DNA from: Tenggerimyces sp963762635
GTDB taxonomy: Bacteria > Actinomycetota > Actinomycetes > Propionibacteriales > Actinopolymorphaceae
Assembly: GCA_963762635.1 (NCBI GenBank)
Contig: CAVXLQ010000012.1
Span: forward strand, 558,001 to 622,000
Length of the DNA stretch: 64,000 nucleotides
Direction: 5' to 3'
Position numbers and translations under genes: made by a program. Every line of letters begins with the position of its first letter. Within the stretch, counting starts at the first letter, position 1. This document shows, piece by piece, positions 8,975 to 16,764 of this stretch. Below the pieces are notes generated by a model, which did not search any database, was not told the DNA's origin, and was given only the letters and a program-made list of their open reading frames with translations.

Positions 8975-9724
8975 ATGAAGATCACGAACCCGGCCTGGAG
9001 GCGCCTCGTCCGAGCGTTCCGACCGCACGTGTCGCGGTCGCAGATCGCCGGCGCGGTGCTGCTCGCGCTGCTGGGGTTCGCGGCCGCCGTGCAGGTGCGG
9101 GCGTTGCGTACGGACACTGGCTACCCGGGAACGGCGAGCCGCACCGAGCTGATCCAGGTCCTCGACGGCCTGCAGCAGAAGTCCCGTTCGCTCGAGTCGG
9201 AGATCAGCGAGGCCGAGCAGGTCCGTGCCAGGCTCACGTCGGACAAGGACAAGACGAGTACGGCGATCGAGCAGGCCGGCGAACGCGCCACCACGCTCGG
9301 CATCCTGGCCGGAACGCTGCCGGCGGCAGGCCCGGGCATCAAGCTCACGATCAACGGGAGCGGCGACGCGATCACCGCGGCGCTGATCCTGAACACGATC
9401 GAGGAGCTCCGCGACGCCGGTGCCGAGGCGATCGAGATCAACGACCAGATCCGCGTGGTCGCGAGCAGCTACATCCTCGACGGCCAGGGCGGCATCGTCG
9501 TCGACCAGTCGCTGATCCCGCCGCCGTACACGATCGAGGCGATCGGCGACCCGCGCACGCTGGCCACCGCGATGCGCATTCCCGGCGGCGTGGTCGACTC
9601 CGTCGACGACAAGGGCGGCCACGTCCAGGTCAGCGAGCTCGACGACACCGCGATCAACACCCAGTACCGACCGAGGCAGCCGCGGTTCGCCAAGCCGGCG
9701 CCCGAGGACGAGGGCGGCGACTAG
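8975..9724 (+). CDS. DUF881 family protein (second copy, Rv1825-like)
   Basis: 249 residues. A basic N-terminus and one membrane segment (IAGAVLLALLGFAAAVQV) lead into a coiled coil (residues about 55-105) and a DUF881 domain with GTLPAAGPGIKLTINGSG, EELRDAGAEAIEINDQIR and PPYTIEAIGDPRTLATAM. It parallels the protein at 7708 but is shorter at the N-terminus. It is probably co-transcribed with it and with gcvH 41 bp downstream. Confidence 0.88.
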   Translation: MKITNPAWRRLVRAFRPHVSRSQIAGAVLLALLGFAAAVQVRALRTDTGYPGTASRTELIQVLDGLQQKSRSLESEISEAEQVRARLTSDKDKTSTAIEQAGERATTLGILAGTLPAAGPGIKLTINGSGDAITAALILNTIEELRDAGAEAIEINDQIRVVASSYILDGQGGIVVDQSLIPPPYTIEAIGDPRTLATAMRIPGGVVDSVDDKGGHVQVSELDDTAINTQYRPRQPRFAKPAPEDEGGD

Positions 9725-9764
9725 GTATGCGGCGAGAAGAACCGTTCCCAGAAAGGCCCCAGCA

Positions 9765-10157
9765 GTGACGTATCCCGACGACCTCAAGTACACGAGCGAG
9801 CACGAGTGGGTCCGCGAGCCCGGCGAGTCCGAGGGGAGCGTCCGGGTCGGCATCACGAACTACGCGCAGGACGCGCTCGGCGACATCGTGTACGTCACGC
9901 TGCCCGAGGTCGGCGCGAAGGTGACCCGCGGCGAGGCGTGCGGCGAGCTCGAGTCGACGAAGAGCGTGAGCGACATCTACGCGCCGTTGACCGGCCAGAT
10001 CGTCGCCCGGAACGAGGCCCTGGACACCTCGCCGGAGCTGGTGAACAGCGACCCGTACGGTGAGGGCTGGATGTTCGAGCTGCAGACGTCGAACGCGGAC
10101 GAGCTCGACGATCTGCTGTCGGCGGCGGACTACGAGTCCGAGGTCGAGAAGGGCTGA
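9765..10157 (+). CDS. gcvH: glycine cleavage system H protein
   Basis: 130 residues from a GTG. It carries the lipoylation site in GELESTKSVSDIYAP (the lysine receives lipoate), the N-terminal YTSEHEWV block and the C-terminal DPYGEGWMFEL block. It shuttles the aminomethyl group between GcvP, GcvT and the lipoamide dehydrogenase. It is separated from gcvP by three regulators and the nuclease, as in mycobacteria (Rv1826). gcvT is not in the window. No riboswitch is visible before this gene. Confidence 0.95.
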   Translation: MTYPDDLKYTSEHEWVREPGESEGSVRVGITNYAQDALGDIVYVTLPEVGAKVTRGEACGELESTKSVSDIYAPLTGQIVARNEALDTSPELVNSDPYGEGWMFELQTSNADELDDLLSAADYESEVEKG

Positions 10158-10192
10158 GCTCTTCTCTGGTCCCACACAGTTGAACGCCGGAG

Positions 10193-10221
10193 TTGACCAC
10201 CGTTGACGACGACAATAGGTT
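10193..10221 (+). promoter_or_regulatory. probable housekeeping-sigma promoter of the FHA gene
   Basis: TTGACC (10193-10198) and TAGGTT (10216-10221) are spaced by 17 bp, close to the actinobacterial -35/-10 consensus. About 14 bp downstream, near 10236-10256, are the tracts ACCTCAAG and GTCAAGG, similar to half-sites of the MerR-type palindrome at 12173-12187, so a MerR protein may act here. Confidence 0.5.
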
Positions 10222-10304
10222 TCCCAGATGCCTAGACCTCAAGTGCGGGTCAAGGGTTCGGTCGTGCCGGTGCTCGAGTAGGTCTTGTAGGAGGAGAGAA
10301 ACAC

Positions 10305-10850
10305 ATGGTGGTCTGCGCGCATTGCGGGCATGAGAACCCGGAGGGCAGCCGGTTCTGCTCGCAGTGCGGCCGAGCACTCGGGGAGGAACGTCCCTCGGAG
10401 CAGACGGCGACGATCGCGCCGGTGGTGGTCGACCCGGAGTTCGACCGTGCCGAGGCCGAGCTCGCCCCGCAGGAGCAGGCGGCGGTCGACGCGCTTCCTC
10501 CCGGGTGCGCGCTGCTGATCGTTCAGCGTGGCCCGAGCGCGGGCAGCCGGTTCCTGCTCGACACCGACCTGGTGACGGCCGGCCGGCATCCGGACAGCGA
10601 CATCTTCCTCGACGACGTGACGGTGTCGCGTCGGCACGCGGAGTTCCGCCGTACGTCGGACGGGTTCGCGGTGCACGACGTCGGCTCGCTGAACGGCACG
10701 TACGTCAACCGCGACCGGATCGACGAGGTCGTGCTCGCCGGTGGCGACGAGGTCCAGATCGGCAAGTTCCGGCTGGTGTACTTCGCCAGCCAACGTGGCG
10801 GCTTCGGAGTCGCCTCCGCCGACAGCAGTGGTGCGGAGGGCACTACGTGA
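10305..10850 (+). CDS. garA: GarA/OdhI-type FHA protein with N-terminal zinc ribbon
   Basis: 181 residues. Residues 4-24 hold a zinc ribbon (CAHCGHENPEG then CSQCGRAL). Residues about 65-160 form an FHA domain nearly identical in pattern to GarA: RGPSAGSRFLLD, GRHPDSDIFLDDVTVSRRHA, GSLNGTYVNRD and GDEVQIGKFRL. Family knowledge: GarA/OdhI bind and inhibit 2-oxoglutarate dehydrogenase and glutamate dehydrogenase until a threonine in the N-terminal ETTS motif is phosphorylated by Pkn kinases. Here the aligned segment reads SEQTATIA, so only the second threonine of that motif is kept. The stop overlaps the next gene's GTG. Confidence 0.9.
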   Translation: MVVCAHCGHENPEGSRFCSQCGRALGEERPSEQTATIAPVVVDPEFDRAEAELAPQEQAAVDALPPGCALLIVQRGPSAGSRFLLDTDLVTAGRHPDSDIFLDDVTVSRRHAEFRRTSDGFAVHDVGSLNGTYVNRDRIDEVVLAGGDEVQIGKFRLVYFASQRGGFGVASADSSGAEGTT

Positions 10851-11614
10851 GCCGTGCGGCGTCCGCTCGGTCCAGTGGGTCCAGCAGGTCCAGCAGGTCC
10901 AGCAGCACCTTCTCGATCGGGGAGGTGCTCTCGCAGCTTCGTCCGGACTTTCCCGATGTGACGATCTCGAAGATCCGGTTCCTCGAGGCCGAGGGGCTGA
11001 TCGAGCCGCAGCGGGCTCCGTCGGGGTACCGGAAGTTCGGGCACCACGACGTCGAGCGGCTGCGCTTCGTCCTGACGGCCCAGCGCGACCACTATCTGCC
11101 GTTGCGGGTGATCAAGGACCATCTGGACGCGCTCGACGCCGGGTTGGAGCCGCCGGCTTTGCCGGTCGGTCCGCCGCAGGTGCCGCGGGTGGTGTCGCCT
11201 GGGGAGTCGCATCCCTCGTCGGAAGCGTTCCGGAGCGACGACCGGGAGCTGCGGTTCTCGCGTTCGGAGCTGCTGGAGGCGGCCGAGGTCGAGGACGCGT
11301 TGTTGACGCAGCTGGAGTCGTACGGCCTGGTGTCGCCGCGTACGGGGCGGGAGCCGTACGACGGGGACGCGTTGGTCATCGTGCGCATCGCTGGGGAGCT
11401 GGCTTCGTACGGCGTCGAGCCGCGGCATCTGCGCGCGTTCAAGACCGCGGCGGACCGCGAGGTCGGGCTCTTCGAGCAGGTTGTCGCTCCGTTGCTGCGA
11501 CAGCGCGGAGTGTCGTCGCAGGGCCGGGCCGAAGAGGTCACCCGTGAGCTGGCGGCGCTGTCCGTACGACTGCACGCGACTTTGGTCAAAGTCGGTTTGC
11601 GTACTGGTTCATAG
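10847..11614 (+). CDS. ftsR: MerR family regulator, FtsR-like (Rv1828)
   Basis: 255 residues, starting at a GTG overlapping the preceding stop. The N-terminus is a serine/arginine tract encoded by short tandem GTCCAGCAG units. A MerR-type helix-turn-helix follows (residues about 20-95: FSIGEVLSQLRPDFPDVTISKIRFLE, AEGLIEPQR, SGYRKF), and then a C-terminal helical domain. Its place right after the FHA gene matches Rv1828 and C. glutamicum FtsR, an activator of ftsZ. Direct targets here are unknown; the palindromes at 12173 and near 10236 are candidates. Confidence 0.88.
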   Translation: MSRAASARSSGSSRSSRSSSTFSIGEVLSQLRPDFPDVTISKIRFLEAEGLIEPQRAPSGYRKFGHHDVERLRFVLTAQRDHYLPLRVIKDHLDALDAGLEPPALPVGPPQVPRVVSPGESHPSSEAFRSDDRELRFSRSELLEAAEVEDALLTQLESYGLVSPRTGREPYDGDALVIVRIAGELASYGVEPRHLRAFKTAADREVGLFEQVVAPLLRQRGVSSQGRAEEVTRELAALSVRLHATLVKVGLRTGS

Positions 11615-11657
11615 GGTCGCCGGCTTCCGGGTCGTCCTCGGGGGTAATGTGGTCGAT

Positions 11658-12131
11658 ATGCGGGAGCTCGACGTGGTCGGTGTCAGGGTCGAAATGCCGT
11701 CCAACCAGCCGATCGTCCTGCTCCGGGAGGTCGGGGGCGAACGGTTCCTGCCGATCTGGGTAGGTGCCGCGGAAGCCAGCGCGATCGCCCATGCGCAGCA
11801 AGGGATCGTTCCGCCGCGGCCGCTGACCCACGACCTGTTTCGGGACGTTCTCGTCGCGACCGGTCAGGAGCTGACCGAGGTACGGATCACCGATCTGCGC
11901 GAGGGCGTCTTCTACGGCATCCTCGCGTTCGCGTCCGGCGTCGAGGTGAGCGCCCGGCCGTCCGACTCGATCGCGCTGGCCCTGCGGCTCGGCGTGAAGA
12001 TCGTCTGCGCCGACGAGGTGCTGACCGAGGCCGGCGTCGCGATCCCGGACGAGCAGGAGGCCGAGGTCGAGAAGTTCCGCGAGTTCCTCGACCAGGTCAC
12101 CCCGGACGACTTCGACAATCCCGCGCAATAG
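11658..12131 (+). CDS. bifunctional nuclease family protein (DUF151)
   Basis: 157 residues from the ATG at 11658 (an in-frame GTG at 11649 is possible). Typical DUF151 blocks are present: MRELDVVGVRVEMPSNQPIV, RFLPIWVGAAEASAIA, RPLTHDL and the acidic-rich RPSDSIALALRLGVKI. Plant and bacterial members have been reported to have DNase and RNase activity. The conserved acidic residues of the PSDSIALA block are intact. It lies between two merR genes, as Rv1829 does. Confidence 0.87.
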   Translation: MRELDVVGVRVEMPSNQPIVLLREVGGERFLPIWVGAAEASAIAHAQQGIVPPRPLTHDLFRDVLVATGQELTEVRITDLREGVFYGILAFASGVEVSARPSDSIALALRLGVKIVCADEVLTEAGVAIPDEQEAEVEKFREFLDQVTPDDFDNPAQ

Positions 12132-12172
12132 CTCCCGCCGAACGTGCGTTCGAGCAGGTGAGAGGCACCTCG

Positions 12173-12187
12173 ACCTCAAGTTGAGGT
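12173..12187. promoter_or_regulatory. perfect 15-bp palindrome, probable MerR operator
   Basis: ACCTCAAGTTGAGGT is a perfect dyad around a central base, 149 bp upstream of the merR gene at 12336. The CCTCAA...TTGAGG form is the usual operator shape of SoxR-type MerR proteins. Which of the two MerR proteins binds it is inference; autoregulation of 12336 is most economical. Confidence 0.55.
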
Positions 12188-12335
12188 TGCGACACGACAC
12201 GCCGCATCCCGCGTTGACCCACCCGCCGGACCGGCATACCGTGACGACGAAACCTCTTGATGTAACTCCACGCACGTAAGTACCAAGAAACGCCGCCGCG
12301 GCAGGGTGCCCAGGCGGAGATGGTGGGAGGCCGGC

Positions 12336-12977
12336 GTGAGCAGCACGGGAGACCAAAGCGGGCTAGGTGCCGCTACGACCGCGCCTGGAATGACACAGCC
12401 AGAACGTACGGACGCCATCGTCGCGGCCGGTGAGCAGGGACTGCTCTTCGGCCCGGAGGACGGCATGCCCGACTCGCCCTCCGACGACATGGGCTACCGG
12501 GGTCCGACCGCCTGCTCGGCGGCGGGCATCACGTACCGCCAGCTCGACTACTGGGCCCGCACCGGCCTGGTCGAGCCCACGATCCGGCCCGCCTCGGGCT
12601 CCGGGACGCAGCGGCTCTACTCGTTCCGCGACATCCTGCTGCTGAAGGTGATCAAGCGGCTGCTCGACGCCGGCGTCTCGCTGCAGCAGATCCGCACCGC
12701 GGTGACGCACCTGCGCGACCGCGGCGCCGAGGACCTCGCCGGCGTGACGCTGATGAGCGACGGCGCGTCGGTCTACGAGTGCACGTCGCCGGACGAGGTC
12801 ATCGACCTGCTCCAAGGCGGTCAGGGCGTGTTCGGCATCGCGCTCGGACGGGTGTCCCGCGAGGTCGAGGGCACGCTGGCCGAGCTGCCGGGCGAACGCA
12901 CCGACGGCGGCGACTCCTCGGCCGACCCGCATCCGAGCGACGAGCTCGCCCGACGCAGGCAGTCCCGCGCGATCTAG
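12336..12977 (+). CDS. MerR family transcriptional regulator (Rv1830-like)
   Basis: 213 residues from a GTG with an ideal GGGAGG five bases upstream. An acidic leader precedes a winged-helix MerR domain (residues about 50-125: GPTACSAAGITYRQLDYWAR, TGLVEPTIRP, QRLYSFRDILLLKVIKRLL). The C-terminal part contains VIDLLQGGQGVFGIALGRV. The position before gcvP and after the bifunctional nuclease is that of Rv1830. A terminator hairpin follows at 12993-13026. Confidence 0.88.
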   Translation: MSSTGDQSGLGAATTAPGMTQPERTDAIVAAGEQGLLFGPEDGMPDSPSDDMGYRGPTACSAAGITYRQLDYWARTGLVEPTIRPASGSGTQRLYSFRDILLLKVIKRLLDAGVSLQQIRTAVTHLRDRGAEDLAGVTLMSDGASVYECTSPDEVIDLLQGGQGVFGIALGRVSREVEGTLAELPGERTDGGDSSADPHPSDELARRRQSRAI

Positions 12978-12992
12978 AACTCCGCACCGCCG

Positions 12993-13026
12993 ACACGCCC
13001 TCGCCGACAGATCGGTGGGGGCGTGT
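12993..13026 (+). terminator. hairpin terminator after merR
   Basis: ACACGCCC (12993-13000) pairs with GGGCGTGT (13019-13026), giving a GC-rich stem just downstream of the merR stop and upstream of the glycine riboswitch. There is no long U tract, as is common in high-GC actinobacteria. Confidence 0.5.
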
Positions 13027-13059
13027 TGCTGCCCTGGTACCGTTGATCACGCCACAGAT

Positions 13060-13175
13060 CCCGTGTGGGAGAGTCCTCGTTTCGGCGGGGCGCCGAAGGG
13101 GCAACCATCCCCGGAACCTCTCAGGCCAACGGACCACATGGACGAGGCGACTCTGAAGCGCGTTGCGTGACAGAG
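13060..13175 (+). promoter_or_regulatory. glycine riboswitch controlling gcvP
   Basis: The leader contains the aptamer core in order: GTGTGGGAGAG, then GGCGCCGAAGGGGCAA, then CCTCTCAGGCCAACGGACC, closed by CCGTGTGG/CCACATGG pairing. It is followed by GACGAGGCGACTCTGAAG, which matches the linker and opening of a second aptamer in tandem glycine riboswitches, but no second complete core follows. This looks like a single aptamer with a ghost second one. Glycine-induced expression of the downstream gcvP is the expected outcome. Confidence 0.9.
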
Positions 13176-13210
13176 GGGGAGCGAACCTATAGACGCTAGC
13201 CGTCGAAGGG

Positions 13211-16042
13211 ATGAGCCCCATGGTCGCCTTTGCCGAACGCCACATCGGCCCCTCGTCCGAAGACCGGGCGAAGATGCTTGCCGCCACCGGCTACGGCTCA
13301 CTCGACGAGCTCGTCAACGCGGCCGTTCCCACGAACATCCGCACCGACCGGCCGCTCTCGCTTCCTTCCGCGGCCAGTGAGGCGGAGGCGCTGGCCGAGC
13401 TGCGCGCGTACGCCGATCGCAACCTGCGGCTCACCAGCATGATCGGTCTCGGCTACTACGACACCGACACACCCGCGGTGATCCGTCGGAACGTGCTCGA
13501 GAGCCCTTCGTGGTACACCGCGTACACGCCGTACCAGCCGGAGATCAGTCAGGGGCGGCTCGAGGCGCTCGTCAACTTCCAGACGATGCTGACCGATCTC
13601 ACCGGGTTGGACGTCGCTGGTGCTTCGCTGCTCGACGAGGCGACCGCGGCCGCTGAGGCGATGACGCTGATTCGGCGGACGAACCGTACGAGCAAGAGCT
13701 CCCGGTTCGTGGTCGACGCCGACGCGCTGCCGCAGACGATCGCCGTCGTCGAGACTCGCGCCGAACCTCTGGGCATCGAGGTCTTGGTCGCCGATCTGTC
13801 CGGTGGGCTGCCGGAGGGTGAGTTCTTCGGCGTCCTGCTGCAGTATCCGGGAGCGAGCGGCGCGCTGCGCGACCACGCTGCCCTGGTGCGCGACGCGCAC
13901 GAGCGCGGTGCCGAGGTTGCCGTCGCCGCCGACCTGCTGGCGCTGACGCTCGTTCGTTCGCCGGGCGAGCTCGGCGCCGACGTCGCGGTCGGCAACACGC
14001 AGCGCTTCGGCGTGCCGCTGATGTACGGCGGTCCGCACGCCGGCTATATGGCCGTACGCAAGGGGCTCGAGCGGTCGCTGCCCGGGCGGCTCGTCGGCGT
14101 CTCGGTCGACGCGGCGGGCAAGCCCGCGTACCGGCTCGCGCTGCAGACGCGTGAGCAGCACATCCGCCGCGAGAAGGCGACCAGCAACATCTGTACCGCG
14201 CAGGTCCTGCTCGCGGTCGTCGCCGGGATGTACGCGGTCTACCACGGTCCGGCGGGGCTGAGGGCGATCGCTACGCGAGTGCACGAACGGGCGACCACGT
14301 TGGCGGAGGGCCTGCGCCGTGGCGGTGTCTCGCTCACGAGCGAGCACTTCTTCGACACGGTCTCGGCGTACGTCCCGGGCCGTGCCGCCGAGGTCGTCGC
14401 GGCCGCCCGTGACCGCGGCGTCAATCTGCGCTTGACGGACGCCGACCATGTCGGCGTCGCCTGCGACGAGCTCACGACGCTCGCGCATGTCGAGGCGGTG
14501 TGGGAGGCGTTCGGCGTCGGCCCGTACTCCGAGCTCTCCGGCGCGGTCGCGATTCCCGACGCGTTGCGGCGGACGAGCGCGTACCTGACCCACCCGGTGT
14601 TCGACCGGCACCACTCCGAGACGTCGATGCTGCGGTACCTGCGCGCGCTCGCCGACGACGACTTCGGGCTCGACCGCGGCATGATTCCCCTGGGCTCGTG
14701 CACGATGAAGCTCAACCCGACAACGGCGATGGAGCCGATCAGCTGGCCGGAGTTCGCCGGCATCCACCCGTTCGCGCCGGACGAGGACACCGAGGGCTAC
14801 CGCGAGCTGATCCACCAGCTCGAGTCGTGGCTCGCCGAGGTGACCGGGTACGCGGCGGTGTCGGTGCAGCCGAACGCCGGCTCGCAGGGTGAGCTGGCCG
14901 GGCTGATGGCGATCCGCGCGTACCACCGGGCGCAGGGCCAGCCCGACCGCGACCTGTGCCTGATCCCGGCGTCCGCGCACGGCACCAACGCGGCGTCGGC
15001 GGTGATGGCCGGCATGCGTGTCGCGGTCGTGGCGACGGCCGAGGACGGGACGATCGACCACGCGGATCTCGAGGCGAAGGTCGAGCAGCACCGCGACCGG
15101 CTAGCGGCGATCATGATGACGTACCCGTCGACGCACGGCGTATACGAGTCGGACGTGCGCTGGGTCTGCGACATCGTGCACGCGGCGGGCGGGCAAGTCT
15201 ACGTTGACGGCGCGAACCTGAACGCGCTGCTCGGGCTCGCGCGGCTCGGTGAGTTCGGCGGAGATGTCTCACATCTCAACCTGCACAAGACATTCTGCAT
15301 CCCGCATGGCGGTGGCGGCCCCGGCGTCGGACCGGTCGCCGTACGCTCGCATCTGGCGCCGTACCTGCCTGGGCATCCCGTGCTCGGGTCGGAGTCAGCG
15401 GTGGGGCCGGTGTCGGCGGCGCCGTACGGCTCGGCGGGAATCCTGCCGATCACGTGGGCGTACATCCGCATGATGGGCGGGCCGGGGCTGAAGGAAGCGA
15501 CGGAGACCGCGGTGCTCGCGGCCAACTACGTCGCGACGCGGCTGGGCCCGCACTTCCGCGTGCTCTACACCGGCCGCGGCGGGCTGGTCGCGCACGAGTG
15601 CATCATCGACCTGCGGGACCTGACGAAGTCTTCCGGCGTCACGGTCGAAGACGTCGCGAAGCGGCTGATCGACTACGGCTTCCACGCGCCGACGATGAGC
15701 TTCCCGGTGGCGGGCACGTTCATGGTCGAGCCGACCGAGTCGGAGGATCTGGCGGAGCTGGATCGCTTCTGCGACGCGATGATCGCGATCCGCGGGGAGA
15801 TCGACCGGGTCGGCTCGGGGGAGTGGCCTTCGGACGACAACCCCTTGCTGAACGCGCCGCACACGATCGAGATGATCGCCGACTCGTCGTGGTCGCATGC
15901 GTACTCGCGGGAGGACGCGGCCTACCCGGTCGCGACCTTGCGCCGGCGGAAGTACTGGTCGCCTGTACGGCGGATCGACCAGGCGTACGGCGACCGCAAC
16001 CTCGTCTGCGTCTGCCCACCCCCGGACGCCTTCGCCGAGTAG
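13211..16042 (+). CDS. gcvP: glycine dehydrogenase (decarboxylating), P protein
   Basis: 943 residues, the usual length of the single-chain P protein. It decarboxylates glycine with PLP and passes the aminomethyl group to lipoyl-GcvH. The N-terminal half has FAERHIGPSSEDRAKML, MIGLGYYDT and YTPYQPEISQGRLEAL; the C-terminal half has the glycine-rich IPLGSCTMKLN and the PLP-binding lysine in HLNLHKTFCIPHGGGGPG (near residue 691). Expression is under the glycine riboswitch upstream. It ends base-to-base against the convergent regulator at 16043. Confidence 0.97.
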   Translation: MSPMVAFAERHIGPSSEDRAKMLAATGYGSLDELVNAAVPTNIRTDRPLSLPSAASEAEALAELRAYADRNLRLTSMIGLGYYDTDTPAVIRRNVLESPSWYTAYTPYQPEISQGRLEALVNFQTMLTDLTGLDVAGASLLDEATAAAEAMTLIRRTNRTSKSSRFVVDADALPQTIAVVETRAEPLGIEVLVADLSGGLPEGEFFGVLLQYPGASGALRDHAALVRDAHERGAEVAVAADLLALTLVRSPGELGADVAVGNTQRFGVPLMYGGPHAGYMAVRKGLERSLPGRLVGVSVDAAGKPAYRLALQTREQHIRREKATSNICTAQVLLAVVAGMYAVYHGPAGLRAIATRVHERATTLAEGLRRGGVSLTSEHFFDTVSAYVPGRAAEVVAAARDRGVNLRLTDADHVGVACDELTTLAHVEAVWEAFGVGPYSELSGAVAIPDALRRTSAYLTHPVFDRHHSETSMLRYLRALADDDFGLDRGMIPLGSCTMKLNPTTAMEPISWPEFAGIHPFAPDEDTEGYRELIHQLESWLAEVTGYAAVSVQPNAGSQGELAGLMAIRAYHRAQGQPDRDLCLIPASAHGTNAASAVMAGMRVAVVATAEDGTIDHADLEAKVEQHRDRLAAIMMTYPSTHGVYESDVRWVCDIVHAAGGQVYVDGANLNALLGLARLGEFGGDVSHLNLHKTFCIPHGGGGPGVGPVAVRSHLAPYLPGHPVLGSESAVGPVSAAPYGSAGILPITWAYIRMMGGPGLKEATETAVLAANYVATRLGPHFRVLYTGRGGLVAHECIIDLRDLTKSSGVTVEDVAKRLIDYGFHAPTMSFPVAGTFMVEPTESEDLAELDRFCDAMIAIRGEIDRVGSGEWPSDDNPLLNAPHTIEMIADSSWSHAYSREDAAYPVATLRRRKYWSPVRRIDQAYGDRNLVCVCPPPDAFAE

Positions 16043-16507
16043 CTAGGCCTTCTTCTTGTACTCGGCATAGCGGCGGAGCATGTGGCTGGCGTCGGCGTCC
16101 ACGAACGCGAAGAAGTCGCGCGTCTCCTCCAGCCTCTGCCGGCTTGCCTGGTCCGATGACGCGCGGAGGGCCAGGCCTTGGTCGAGCGTGTCCAGCGCCA
16201 TGCGGAGGCCGCCGAACTGGATCCGCAGCACCTGGCTCCACCCGCCTGGCGTGACTCGGTAACGGTGCTGCCGGTTGGGCGCGGGGACGCGTTCGACCAG
16301 GCCGGCTTCGACCATCTGGCGGCTGACCGTGCTGATCGACGCCTTGCTGACCTCGAGCGCTTCGGCCAGCTCGGTGAGCGACGGGTTGGGCGGGTCGCAG
16401 ATGAGCAGGAACCCATAGATCCGCCCCATCGTCCGCGCGCCGCCGAACCGCTCCATCACCAGGCCCATCCGGTCGACGAACCCGCCCTCGTCCGCGGTCA
16501 GCTCCAT
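16043..16507 (-). CDS. GbsR/MarR-type winged-helix regulator
   Basis: 154 residues from the ATG at 16507; a longer frame to 16567 would run through the operator and is unlikely. The fold reads RFGGARTMGRIYGFLLICDP, SLTELAEALEVSKASISTVSRQ, then a wing and C-terminal helices, which is the GbsR/MarR arrangement. A near-perfect 18-bp palindrome lies 20 bp upstream of the start, so autoregulation is likely. The target pathway is not evident, as no transporter or synthesis gene adjoins. Confidence 0.82.
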   Translation of the reverse strand: MELTADEGGFVDRMGLVMERFGGARTMGRIYGFLLICDPPNPSLTELAEALEVSKASISTVSRQMVEAGLVERVPAPNRQHRYRVTPGGWSQVLRIQFGGLRMALDTLDQGLALRASSDQASRQRLEETRDFFAFVDADASHMLRRYAEYKKKA

Positions 16508-16527
16508 ACCTGCAGACCATACAGTTC

Positions 16528-16545
16528 GTTCAGCACGTACTGAAC
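16528..16545. promoter_or_regulatory. palindromic operator of the GbsR/MarR gene
   Basis: GTTCAGCACGTACTGAAC has GTTCAG/CTGAAC arms and a central ACGT; only one symmetric pair deviates. It is 20 bp upstream of the regulator's ATG, the expected position for an autorepressor site. Confidence 0.6.
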
Positions 16546-16602
16546 GCGGCGACCGTGGCCACCACACCTCCTGTCATTCGAATCGGACCTGGTGGTGCCG
16601 GA

Positions 16603-16686
16603 CGACTTGTTGGACGGATTGCGACTTAGAGGCCGAGATCTGTCCAACAACTCGTAGCGTGGTGCGCGGGTGACCAGCGGTGCGAG
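16603..16686 (-). repeat. dispersed hairpin repeat, copy 1
   Basis: On the minus strand this 84-bp stretch closely matches 30517-30598, including about 30 bp of flank before the hairpin. The hairpin has the stem TTGTTGGAC/GTCCAACAA around a conserved CTCGGCCTCTAAG apex. One stem position is a G-T wobble here. It lies between the regulator at 16043 and the response regulator at 16765. Confidence 0.7.
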
Positions 16687-16764
16687 TGCCGTCGGCGTCA
16701 TCGCCGCCACCCTCGCGGTGCTCGGCGTCCTCGACGCCAAGCACAAGCGCGTCCTAGCGAAGAC

